This document shows positions 25,856 through 32,587 of a stretch of 54,793 bases of DNA, piece after piece. Each line of letters starts with the position of its first letter. Within the stretch, counting starts at the first letter, position 1. The translations under genes and the position numbers were made by a program. A model generated the notes under the pieces. That model worked only from the letters and a program-made list of their open reading frames with translations, searched no databases and was not told where the DNA came from. Source of the stretch: Prevotella sp. (GTDB lineage Bacteria; Bacteroidota; Bacteroidia; Bacteroidales; Bacteroidaceae); contig JAFZUS010000213.1 in the NCBI GenBank assembly GCA_017618275.1, positions 1-54,793 on the forward strand. The letters run 5' to 3'.

Positions 25856-27685
25856 CTATCCCCAGAAAGATACAAAATGGTCGCGCTTAAGCGTTGTTAT
25901 CATACTATTTAACTTCGCCAACGACTTGCTTGTTCCTTCCGTACCAAAAACGCTGCTTAAATAGATGTTCAGTTCGTCCAACAACTTTTTGCCATCCTTG
26001 GTAACTAGTTTCGAGTCATCTCCCTCTATGCGGCTAAGTATCTTCATCAGCGTGAAGTCATCAAGTGCGGCATTCAGATTACCTGCACCAACCACCTTGT
26101 CTGCTGCCACATAAAGAATGGCCTCATTGGCTGCACGATAGCCAAGCTTAAAAGGTGTACCCTCTAAGATATCGTTTACCCCCTTCAAGAAGTTCATCAC
26201 CTCTTGTGACTCTACTCCGTCCTTGACTTCTTGTGCAGAAATAGGACGATTTACGAAAAGCTCATTCTGTTCTGTTAGTTTGGGAACATTATACTCTGTC
26301 TTCCCTTCGATAAATCCATCGTAGTCAACCTCATTCATCTCTATCGACATTGCTCTGTCGAGCACCTTGCGTGAGAACGAAAAAGTGGTTTCATCCATAT
26401 TTACCGTTCCCATCACAATAAGGTTCTTGGGCAGCGTTAGACCTTTTTTCCTAAATCGATTCTCCACATTTAATGGAATTTCATATCCTAAATCCTCGAA
26501 ATGTTGCATCATTTCCCCTGCTAATTCACTTCCAAAGCTGTTAAATGGTTTGATGATAGGATCTGTCTCAAACTCACCATCTTCACCAATAGAACGAGAC
26601 TCTATGGCACTCAGGAACTCAGCAAAGTATTCCTCTACTGGGGCGAGGTTCATCTCGTCGAGACAAAGGAAAAATGGCGTGTTTTCATAACACCAAGCCT
26701 TCACCACGAAATCCACAAATGGCGTAAACTCATAATGCGGTTCAGGAATAATCGATTGGAATCCCACCACATCCATTGAGTTGTGCCAGTTTGGCTTCAC
26801 CTGTATCAACTCAAAGTTTGCAGGTCGAGGACACTTCCATCTGTCTTCCTCGTTCGCAAACACATCAATGTCATCCGTCGCCTGTGCCAGTTTCCTCACA
26901 ATACGAGATTTACCTGTACCAGAAATGCCTGCAAGCAGAATGAATGGTTTGGTACGGATGGCGGTGAGATAAGCATTAACAGATTTATTGTTATCATTTA
27001 GGGATGTAATAGTGATATTTCGACTACCTCCCATTGGATACAGTTCGTCAAAATTGGTTTGACTAACAAGAATATAATCAGCAGTATCTAGAGCCGCATA
27101 TAATGGTTGAATAAATGGGCCTCTACTTAATTCACCTGGCGAGGCTGTCACGGACTTTCCATCTGCTGTAATGTTCTTACTTAATGTAGTACCTAGTTTC
27201 CCTGATATTTTGGACAATACAACGCTATCTGATTCAAAATAATCACTATACTTGATTTCTTTTTCTTGCGTATAAAATGCATTCTTGATATCAGTAACAC
27301 TTAGATGGAAATCTTCTGAAAACATCGCAAGTAGTTTCTCATTGGTGATATCGTCGGGGAGTGGTGTAGATCGATATGCCCATATTATTATGTCATAAAT
27401 ATTGGGAATAGTTTGCCCCTGCTTGTCAAAGAAATCGTTCCATTGGGTAGAAAACTTAACATACCATTCTTTCCCATTGTCGATATAACTCTTTTTACTT
27501 CCTAAACAAAAGAGTTGTTCAATATAAGTAGACAAACTACTACAGTTAACAGCATAAGTTCGTCCAGGAACAATCATGCTATCTAATTGGTGCATAATTG
27601 CCAATACTCCCCAAGACTTGTTAGTTATTGAACCTTGAAAGCCTTTGTATGCATTAGCAACGCTTTCGGAAGAAAAGTATTTCAT
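25856..27685 (-). CDS. McrB-like AAA+ NTPase of a restriction system
   Basis: A 609-residue protein. Residues 1 to about 230 form an N-terminal region with no recognised fold that presumably binds DNA. The AAA+ domain has Walker A GISGTGKS (253-260), Walker B FFLCLDEMN (338-346) and the sensor-like TVNMDETT (427-434). The last takes the place of the MNTAD signature that gives E. coli McrB its GTP preference; Asn and Asp are kept, so nucleotide choice is uncertain. Members assemble as rings and power a McrC nuclease. The start is 2 bp from the methyltransferase stop, so the two are tightly coupled. Confidence 0.85.
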   Translation of the reverse strand: MKYFSSESVANAYKGFQGSITNKSWGVLAIMHQLDSMIVPGRTYAVNCSSLSTYIEQLFCLGSKKSYIDNGKEWYVKFSTQWNDFFDKQGQTIPNIYDIIIWAYRSTPLPDDITNEKLLAMFSEDFHLSVTDIKNAFYTQEKEIKYSDYFESDSVVLSKISGKLGTTLSKNITADGKSVTASPGELSRGPFIQPLYAALDTADYILVSQTNFDELYPMGGSRNITITSLNDNNKSVNAYLTAIRTKPFILLAGISGTGKSRIVRKLAQATDDIDVFANEEDRWKCPRPANFELIQVKPNWHNSMDVVGFQSIIPEPHYEFTPFVDFVVKAWCYENTPFFLCLDEMNLAPVEEYFAEFLSAIESRSIGEDGEFETDPIIKPFNSFGSELAGEMMQHFEDLGYEIPLNVENRFRKKGLTLPKNLIVMGTVNMDETTFSFSRKVLDRAMSIEMNEVDYDGFIEGKTEYNVPKLTEQNELFVNRPISAQEVKDGVESQEVMNFLKGVNDILEGTPFKLGYRAANEAILYVAADKVVGAGNLNAALDDFTLMKILSRIEGDDSKLVTKDGKKLLDELNIYLSSVFGTEGTSKSLAKLNSMITTLKRDHFVSFWG

Positions 27686-27687
27686 AA

Positions 27688-28716
27688 CTATTTGTTTTTA
27701 TCGTAAGTTCTAATCATTTCTTTCATTATAAGCTTGATAATGGGTACACTTACTGAATTGCCCAACTGATGATACGCTTGTGCATCAGAAACGGGAAACC
27801 TGAAATCATCAGGGAATCCCTGTAGCCTTTGAGCCTCTAAAACAGAAAGTTTTCTTCTAATATCCCAAAGCTTTGGTGTTCTATTAGCTATTATCGTTGA
27901 GGCATAGGTGTCAAGACAAGAGTAGAATGCTTCTTGAATTTGTGTCTTGGCCACATCACCGACATGAAAACGTAATGAACCATCTGGTTTCTGAAAAGAA
28001 TATATTCCATACTTACCTTTTTTTGTATGAGGCTCGTATTTGGAATTATCGTGCTTAACTCTTTCGCCAGGTTTTGCAATAGAGAAATGATAATCAATCC
28101 TATCCAACTCGAATTGAGGAAGTCTTAACGTTGGATTGTCATCATTCAAGTTCACAATATCTCTTAAAGTAGGATGACCGCCAAGAGGTTTGGGCCATAT
28201 GAAATCAACATCTTTACGGAAGGCAACGCAATACCAACGTTCTCTTTTTTGAGGCAAGCCAAAATCAAGAGAAGAAAGAATAGTCCAATGCGGAAAATAT
28301 CCTAATTCCTTTAACTTTTCAAGAATGATATTCAAAGTCTTTCCGTTCTCATGAGATTTTAATCCCTTAACGTTTTCTAAGAACACCATAGGCGGTTTGT
28401 GGTAATCGAGGATTCTACATATATCAAAGAACAATGTACCTCTTATTTCGTCGTTAAATCCTTGCTTTTCACCAGCATAGCTAAATGGCTGACAAGGGAA
28501 GCCTGCAGCAAGTATATCAAATGGAGGAATGTCTCTTGCCTCAATCTTTTTTATGTCACCTTCTGGTATCTCACCAAAATTAGCTTGATATGTTTCCTGT
28601 GCGAACTTGTCGTTATCAGAAGAAAAAACACACTCTACGTTGTTATCTTCCATCGCAAGACGGAATCCGCCAATACCACAAAACAAATCTATTCCTTTAT
28701 ATTTCTTCTTTGACAT
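27688..28716 (-). CDS. dcm: DNA (cytosine-5-)-methyltransferase
   Basis: A 342-residue C5-methyltransferase. Motif I GIDLFCGIGGFRLAM, motif IV AAGFPCQPFSYAG with the catalytic Cys, motif VI FLENVKGL, motif VIII GLPQKRERWY, motif IX LEAQRLQGFPDDF and motif X YHQLGNSVSVPII are all present. The frame stays open upstream to 28836, but those codons coincide with a hairpin-rich leader and resemble no methyltransferase. ATG at 28716 (MSKKKYKGIDLF) is the natural start. A 12-bp hairpin plus T6 ends one base before this ATG. In the operon order methyltransferase, McrB, McrC it would protect the host sites. Target specificity cannot be read from the short variable region. Confidence 0.93.
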   Translation of the reverse strand: MSKKKYKGIDLFCGIGGFRLAMEDNNVECVFSSDNDKFAQETYQANFGEIPEGDIKKIEARDIPPFDILAAGFPCQPFSYAGEKQGFNDEIRGTLFFDICRILDYHKPPMVFLENVKGLKSHENGKTLNIILEKLKELGYFPHWTILSSLDFGLPQKRERWYCVAFRKDVDFIWPKPLGGHPTLRDIVNLNDDNPTLRLPQFELDRIDYHFSIAKPGERVKHDNSKYEPHTKKGKYGIYSFQKPDGSLRFHVGDVAKTQIQEAFYSCLDTYASTIIANRTPKLWDIRRKLSVLEAQRLQGFPDDFRFPVSDAQAYHQLGNSVSVPIIKLIMKEMIRTYDKNK

Positions 28717-28869
28717 GAAAAAAGCCCTCTCTTCGTTTCGAAAAGGGGGCGTGGAAGAAGATGTGTTTAAGCAAGGCCTACCACAGCCCACATCAGACAA
28801 CAATCTAACTGTCCACGCCCGTATGAGCGTAAACATCCAATTGCTTGTCTAACTGATGTGTTCTGTAGT
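28717..28869 (-). promoter_or_regulatory. Candidate two-state RNA leader (terminator/antiterminator) of dcm
   Basis: Positions are + strand; the RNA is read leftwards. Terminator: 28739-28750 pairs with 28724-28735 (12 positions, one mismatch, loop AAA) and is followed by T6 at 28718-28723. Helix A: 28863-28869 with 28780-28786 and 28853-28860 with 28789-28796, joined by a 2x2 internal loop. Helix C: GGGCGTGGA (28812-28820) with TCCACGCCC (28747-28755), 9 perfect pairs, enclosing helix B, GATGTG (28789-28794) with CACATC (28760-28765). C overlaps the terminator arm and crosses A. So A plus terminator and B plus C are mutually exclusive, as in attenuators. No ligand or peptide is known; seen by eye, not by folding software. 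Confidence 0.5.
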
Positions 28870-28940
28870 GTGGTAATTCTGCTTAATCAGTCAACCAAGG
28901 ATGTCAAAGACGCTTTGTATTTCTTACTCTTTTCTCGTTC

Positions 28941-29004
28941 TATTTATAGTTGTCCGCAAACACCCTGTGCGAACGGGTTCAATGATTATCGCCAACTACA
29001 AATA
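28941..29004 (-). other. Inverted repeat in the dcm upstream region
   Basis: TATTTATAGTTG (28941-28952) and CAACTACAAATA (28993-29004) are complementary with one mismatch, and an inner stem GTCCGCA/TGCGAAC (28952-28958 with 28968-28974) lies inside. It would fold as a hairpin between the upstream ncRNA candidate and the dcm leader. Confidence 0.45.
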
Positions 29005-29007
29005 AAA

Positions 29008-29326
29008 AAGCGCGGGTGCTTGCATCTGCCTGTTCGACTTTCGCGGCCTACCACAACCCTAACGGTAAACAGACAGAGAAACACCCACGTTGGAGTATAT
29101 AGACACCCGTAAAGTGTGCATTGAGGATACCAGACCCTCGCAGCACACTACGGAGAGTATATACTACACCCCGTGGAGTTACCCCTGCAATGTTTTTGAC
29201 CGTTATTCGATTGTGGTAGTTTCGAAAGTCCAAAAACAAAGCGTCAGTAACGCCTTTCAATATGTAGTGCTCCACCCATCGGCTCCGTCCTCCTCAGAGG
29301 ACATCCCAGCCGCAACGAGCGGATGC
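29008..29326 (-). ncRNA. Candidate structured non-coding RNA upstream of dcm
   Basis: A -7 box (TACCTTTG at 29332-29339) would start a transcript near 29326. About 320 nt of non-coding sequence follow, with nested complementarity. One example is a long hairpin at about 29091-29168 whose arms share GTGTGC, CCGTA and AGTATATA. Another is a 9-bp stem 29068-29076 with 29026-29034. An outer stem 29080-29089 with 29011-29020 ends in T6 (29004-29009), which would act as terminator. It shares TGTGGTAGGCC (29045-29055) with the dcm leader (28775-28785). I do not recognise it as tmRNA, RNase P RNA or SRP RNA. A 75-codon frame here has no protein-like features. Confidence 0.45.
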
Positions 29327-29331
29327 AGTTG

Positions 29332-29339
29332 CAAAGGTA
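29332..29339 (-). promoter_or_regulatory. -7 promoter box of the ncRNA / dcm transcript
   Basis: Minus-strand TACCTTTG followed by CAAC. No -33 TTTG at the ideal distance. Confidence 0.5.
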
Positions 29340-29398
29340 CGAAATCTTTTTCAAACTTATACGCTTTTGCACAAATTTACACACTATTTAATACAAAG

Positions 29399-29448
29399 TG
29401 CCTCTTTGCCATACTCATGCCACCACCTTGTGGCTGCACAAAGAGCAC
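29399..29448. other. Stem-loop in the gap between ncRNA and antitoxin
   Basis: GTGCCTCTTTG near 29398-29408 faces CAAAGAGCAC at 29439-29448, with an inner GCCAC/GTGGC pairing. There is no T run on either strand, so it is not an ordinary terminator. The rest of 29340-29560 shows no gene. Confidence 0.35.
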
Positions 29449-29560
29449 GGAAAGAATCTTAATCACAAAGTCAGACACTTGGCATGAAATCTCAATTGAA
29501 TTCCCTATAACACGCTATGATTAAATTATGGAATACTAATCCAAATAAAAAACAAAATAT

Positions 29561-29592
29561 TTTGGAGAATTCAAAAATAATGTATATCTTTG
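29561..29592 (+). promoter_or_regulatory. Promoter of the toxin-antitoxin pair
   Basis: TTTG at 29561-29564, exactly 20 bp, then TATCTTTG at 29585-29592. A near-perfect Bacteroidetes promoter 23 bp before the antitoxin ATG. Confidence 0.8.
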
Positions 29593-29615
29593 CAGCGTTC
29601 AATCAACTAAACGAT

Positions 29616-29861
29616 ATGAAAGAAAAGAAATCCAAGACCCATATTGGGGAAGATACAGGTTGTATGACTGTTTGTGAACCAGCCTTGGCAACAGCAGATG
29701 TAATGGAAATGCCATTGCCTGACGATATGGATTATGCTCATATCGTAAATGGCGTATTACAAATCACTCCTGACATTGAAGATGAGATGGCTGCTGTAGA
29801 TCGTGGCGAGGTAGTATCGATGGGAGAATTCAAAACGATGTTCGCACGATGGCTCGATTGA
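29616..29861 (+). CDS. Putative antitoxin of a ParE/RelE-type pair
   Basis: An 81-residue acidic protein, MKEKKSKTHIGEDTG to FKTMFARWLD. ATG at 29616 is chosen because the promoter's -7 box lies inside the longer upstream frame. I cannot assign it to a named antitoxin family. The acidic central part (DDMDYAHIVNGVLQITPDIEDEMAAVDRGEVV) and C-terminal EFKTMF segment would suit wrapping around a basic toxin. The toxin gene starts 13 bp before its stop codon, which is the usual coupling in type II systems. Identification rests on size, charge and partner. Confidence 0.65.
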   Translation: MKEKKSKTHIGEDTGCMTVCEPALATADVMEMPLPDDMDYAHIVNGVLQITPDIEDEMAAVDRGEVVSMGEFKTMFARWLD

Positions 29862-30148
29862 TTGAATTTAGCCGCCGCTCAACAGGGCAACTTCAAAAAA
29901 TACTAACCTTCTATGATGAACGCAATGGCTCTGACAATTATAGCAGGCATTTCTTGAAATGTTTATTGGAAGATGTGCATAGAATTGCCCAAACCCCAAC
30001 GGCAAGCAGTCCCTCTACACGTTCTGATGTCCGCTTCTTTTATTTGATGGGATTCACCATCATCTTTCGTTATAACTCAAAAAGGGTCATTGTGTTAAGC
30101 ATCCGCTCTTCAGCACGAAAGCCGTTGAAAATATACCAGATAAAATAG
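29849..30148 (+). CDS. RelE/ParE-family toxin
   Basis: A 99-residue basic protein. MARLIEFSRRSTGQLQKILTFYDERNGSDNYSRHFLKCL matches the two-helix start of ParE-like toxins, and DVRFFYLMGFTIIFRYNSKRVIVLSIRSSARKP gives the following beta-sheet with its conserved Arg and the terminal R-P element. Such toxins poison gyrase (ParE) or cleave mRNA on ribosomes (RelE); sequence alone does not say which. It overlaps the antitoxin gene by 13 bp. The pair sits between a restriction-modification locus and a dyad-symmetric iteron region, consistent with a stabilisation module of a mobile or formerly mobile segment. Confidence 0.75.
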   Translation: MARLIEFSRRSTGQLQKILTFYDERNGSDNYSRHFLKCLLEDVHRIAQTPTASSPSTRSDVRFFYLMGFTIIFRYNSKRVIVLSIRSSARKPLKIYQIK

Positions 30149-30155
30149 GTTTCTG

Positions 30156-30189
30156 TTTTATCGGGTCAGACACTACTTTTATCGGGTCA
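30156..30189 (+). repeat. Direct repeat, 2 x TTTTATCGGGTCA
   Basis: Two perfect 13-bp copies at 30156-30168 and 30177-30189, 21 bp apart, just after the toxin stop codon. Function unknown. Confidence 0.6.
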
Positions 30190-30270
30190 TCGTTCTGCGA
30201 TTATTTAAATGCTTCTCTCGTTTATTCTTCTCAAATCAATTAATAAATAAATGAAAAGTTCAAAACTTAC

Positions 30271-30805
30271 TGACATCCGACATAAATTTTAGCGTAAACA
30301 TCTTATTTTCAATAATATTTTCACATTTTTTATCCGTCACTTACTGACATATTTCCGACATAATACTGACATATATCTGACATACAACCGACATATTTCC
30401 TCCAGATATTACTCAATAAGGGGGCTAGCAAATTTGATATAGAGGGTTCGCAATCTTTCAGGCCTATAGTAGTTTTGAAATTCTCTAGAGAATTTTAGTA
30501 TTAACCCTGCTTCCCGCAATCACTAACACCAGTATCCGTACTTAAATTCTCTAGAGAATTTTATAAGAGATCTTATGTTAGTGATTGCCAGACATCATCT
30601 CGAAATTTGCGACCAAAGGGTATAGCCTTCTATGGAATTCTTTACATGAAGGAATCATCATCATGCTGATATTATGTCGGCACTATGTCAGATAAATGCC
30701 GGACTTATGTCGGATTTATGTCTGTTTTATGTCGGATATATGTCAGTAATAAAACTTCTATTTTATTGGTAATCATTGAAATATACACAAATTATGTCGA
30801 ATGTC
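30271..30805. repeat. Opposed arrays of 11-bp-phased TATGTC(G/A)G iterons
   Basis: Left array: GACAT begins at 30346, 30357, 30368, 30379 and 30390, spacing exactly 11. Right array: ATGTC begins at 30674, 30685, 30707, 30718, 30729 and 30740, with ATGCC at 30696 filling the gap, again exactly 11. The arrays point in opposite directions. Outside them lies one further pair on each side with 7-bp spacing (30272 and 30279; 30794 and 30801), also inverted. The unit read on the right is about ATGTCGGATTT. An 11-bp period keeps every copy on one face of the helix, as for a cooperatively bound protein. No gene is seen in 30149-30822. Confidence 0.8.
30478..30588. repeat. Twin 18-bp palindromes and a 13-bp inverted repeat at the centre of the iteron region
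   Basis: AAATTCTCTAGAGAATTT, a perfect palindrome, occurs at 30478-30495 and 30544-30561. GCAATCACTAACA (30516-30528) is repeated inverted as TGTTAGTGATTGC (30576-30588). They lie between the two iteron arrays. Confidence 0.8.
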
Positions 30806-30822
30806 GGTTAATATTGACATTT

Positions 30823-32439
30823 TTACTTGAATAATTGCTTTCTACCATCCACGATGTAAACGCCAGAAACCATGTTTTCATGATTCATCTTGCGGCCTTG
30901 GAGGTCGTAGCCCCTACTCGTTTCGCCTGCAGATATGCTGACAGGTGAAATGGAACCGGGTATAATGTAGGGAATGATGCTGGTGGGAGTGGTATTAATG
31001 AGTTCAAACTGATAGGGCCACTGGTCATCGTTCTTGATATTCTCGTCCCATTTGTGCTGGATATAGGTTGAGGGCGCCGGGCTCACGACAAGGAACATGC
31101 GCTTTGTACCTGCAGGCACCTCTGTGGTGATATCCTCAGTCACTTCGTCAGTACCTTTGCAATGAACGATATTGTCGTTGTAGTACTCTCGCGTGTTGTC
31201 ATTCTTCAGGAACACATAGCCTATACGGAAGCCACGAGCCGAAGCCCTACTGACATAGTTGTATTTCGTCACACCTGCACGAAACAGCGTGTTAGCATTG
31301 CCATTGTTGTATTCTCCTGGATCTGCTGCATTGAGGGCACAGCCAGGCGTGAGGGCAGTAAACTTGGTGGTGATGGTGGTACCAGCCGCAGGGACAGAGA
31401 GTTCGATGACGTTGAACCCCGTGCTTTGCGGCACACTGGCATAGGCCACCTGATATTTGTTTTCAGCAAGCAGCACAGCACGGTAGTCGAATTTGCCGAT
31501 GTAATTGTTTCGATAAGAAGAAGCAGCCTCAAAGTCGTAAGTGGCACAATGCAGGGCATAGTCGAAATAGAGTTCATAGAACGCCTCAACGGAGAGTCCC
31601 TTCAGTTTCATGAGCGACTGGTTGAAGTCCACGGCTCCCGTCATGGGCTGTTTCCACACCTGTGCGATAGTAGTGATGTCGTCATAGTGTTGGCACAGGT
31701 AGTAGTGGAACCAGTAACTCTGGTAGCGCATCCACTCATGGGTGAAGGCATAGTTCGCATTGTTTCCAAAGAGCGGATAACTCTCTCTGAACATATACGA
31801 CGGATAGGTCTGGTTAGCCTGCCACTGAGCAGTTTGCTCCCAGATGGTCTGTCCGTTGCCCACGGGCAGATGGAAACCCGTACCGATGGTCGGAGAAGAG
31901 GCATGGTTGTAATTGGCAGCCTCAGCATAGCACATATAGTGGAAAGAGTGTCCCACCTCGTGTGCCAGAGCATGTCCGGCAGGCTTCACCGTAGCAGGAT
32001 TGAGCCACAGAGCGCTGCATTCGAAGTCGTAGCCAGCACCATAGCAGGTCCACGTGGTGGTGTAGTTCATCAGGATAAGGATCTTGTACTTGTCTCGCAT
32101 GTTGCTGCTCGAGAAGCCCAGTTTATTGATGTTGAGGTCGTAGCATTTCTCTGCCACCTTCAGCACAGCATCCACGTCGAACGACATCGATATTCCGTTG
32201 AGCGACGGTGCCTTACTGGGGTCGCTGCCGAATCCCTTCTGCCAGAAAATGATGCAGTTGTCCGACTCCTTACTGCGCTTAAACGACCATTGGAGTTCTT
32301 TATTGTTGTCTTCTGTGTATTCCTCTGTGCTGGCATTGTATTTCCAACTGACAGGTATATATACCGTCTTCTGGGCATAGACGCCCTGAACCGTCAGCAC
32401 GGCAAAGGCGAAAAGAATGGTTCTGATTTTCATATCCAA
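30823..32439 (-). CDS. Secreted DUF6055-type metallopeptidase-like protein with T9SS-like tail
   Basis: A 538-residue exported protein. The signal peptide is IRTILFAFAVLTVQGVYAQ. A zinc-protease motif HEVGH (160-164, in HALAHEVGHSFHY) lies in a domain matching DUF6055, with aromatic-rich segments (WEQTAQWQANQTYPSY, MRYQSYWFHYYLCQHY) around it. A beta-rich region follows. The last 45 residues (GYDLQGRKMNHENMVSGVYIVDGRK) match the tail typical of type IX secretion cargo, so it is probably delivered to the surface or outside. The substrate is unknown; mucin- or glycoprotein-type targets are common for secreted peptidases here, but nothing in the sequence proves that. The promoter box is at 32478-32485. 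Confidence 0.82.
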   Translation of the reverse strand: MDMKIRTILFAFAVLTVQGVYAQKTVYIPVSWKYNASTEEYTEDNNKELQWSFKRSKESDNCIIFWQKGFGSDPSKAPSLNGISMSFDVDAVLKVAEKCYDLNINKLGFSSSNMRDKYKILILMNYTTTWTCYGAGYDFECSALWLNPATVKPAGHALAHEVGHSFHYMCYAEAANYNHASSPTIGTGFHLPVGNGQTIWEQTAQWQANQTYPSYMFRESYPLFGNNANYAFTHEWMRYQSYWFHYYLCQHYDDITTIAQVWKQPMTGAVDFNQSLMKLKGLSVEAFYELYFDYALHCATYDFEAASSYRNNYIGKFDYRAVLLAENKYQVAYASVPQSTGFNVIELSVPAAGTTITTKFTALTPGCALNAADPGEYNNGNANTLFRAGVTKYNYVSRASARGFRIGYVFLKNDNTREYYNDNIVHCKGTDEVTEDITTEVPAGTKRMFLVVSPAPSTYIQHKWDENIKNDDQWPYQFELINTTPTSIIPYIIPGSISPVSISAGETSRGYDLQGRKMNHENMVSGVYIVDGRKQLFK

Positions 32440-32477
32440 ATATCTATTTAAACAGGCAAATGACTCTTATCATACTG

Positions 32478-32485
32478 CAAAGGTA
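32478..32485 (-). promoter_or_regulatory. -7 promoter box of the DUF6055 gene
   Basis: Minus-strand TACCTTTG, 38 bp before the start codon. Confidence 0.55.
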
Positions 32486-32524
32486 ATGCTTTTTCCCGAC
32501 CTGACAGAATTAATTCACTATTAT

Positions 32525-32556
32525 TTTGGCAGTCTCGACAAAAAAGTGTAACTTTG
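32525..32556 (+). promoter_or_regulatory. Promoter of the XRE-cupin operon
   Basis: TTTG at 32525-32528, exactly 20 bp, TAACTTTG at 32549-32556, then GCACC. The ATG follows at 32588. Confidence 0.8.
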
Positions 32557-32587
32557 CACCCCAGTAATCAACACATTATACTTTTTT

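Noticed and set aside
28717-28836. 40-residue N-terminal extension of the methyltransferase
   Set aside because: It coincides with the terminator-like hairpin and T run and has no counterpart in C5-methyltransferases.
29048-29275. 75-codon minus-strand frame in the ncRNA region
   Set aside because: No domain, no ribosome-binding site, and the DNA is dominated by base-pairing constraints; treated as RNA.
29008-29326. tmRNA, RNase P RNA or 6S RNA
   Set aside because: No tRNA-like ends or tag codons for tmRNA, and none of the conserved RNase P sequence blocks. A 6S-type rod cannot be excluded but was not recognised.
30346-30744. CRISPR-like array
   Set aside because: The period is 11 bp with no unique spacers of 30-40 bp, and no cas genes are present.
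31162-32451. 429-codon plus-strand frame opposite the DUF6055 gene
   Set aside because: No family features; the minus frame carries the signal peptide, HEVGH motif and sorting tail.
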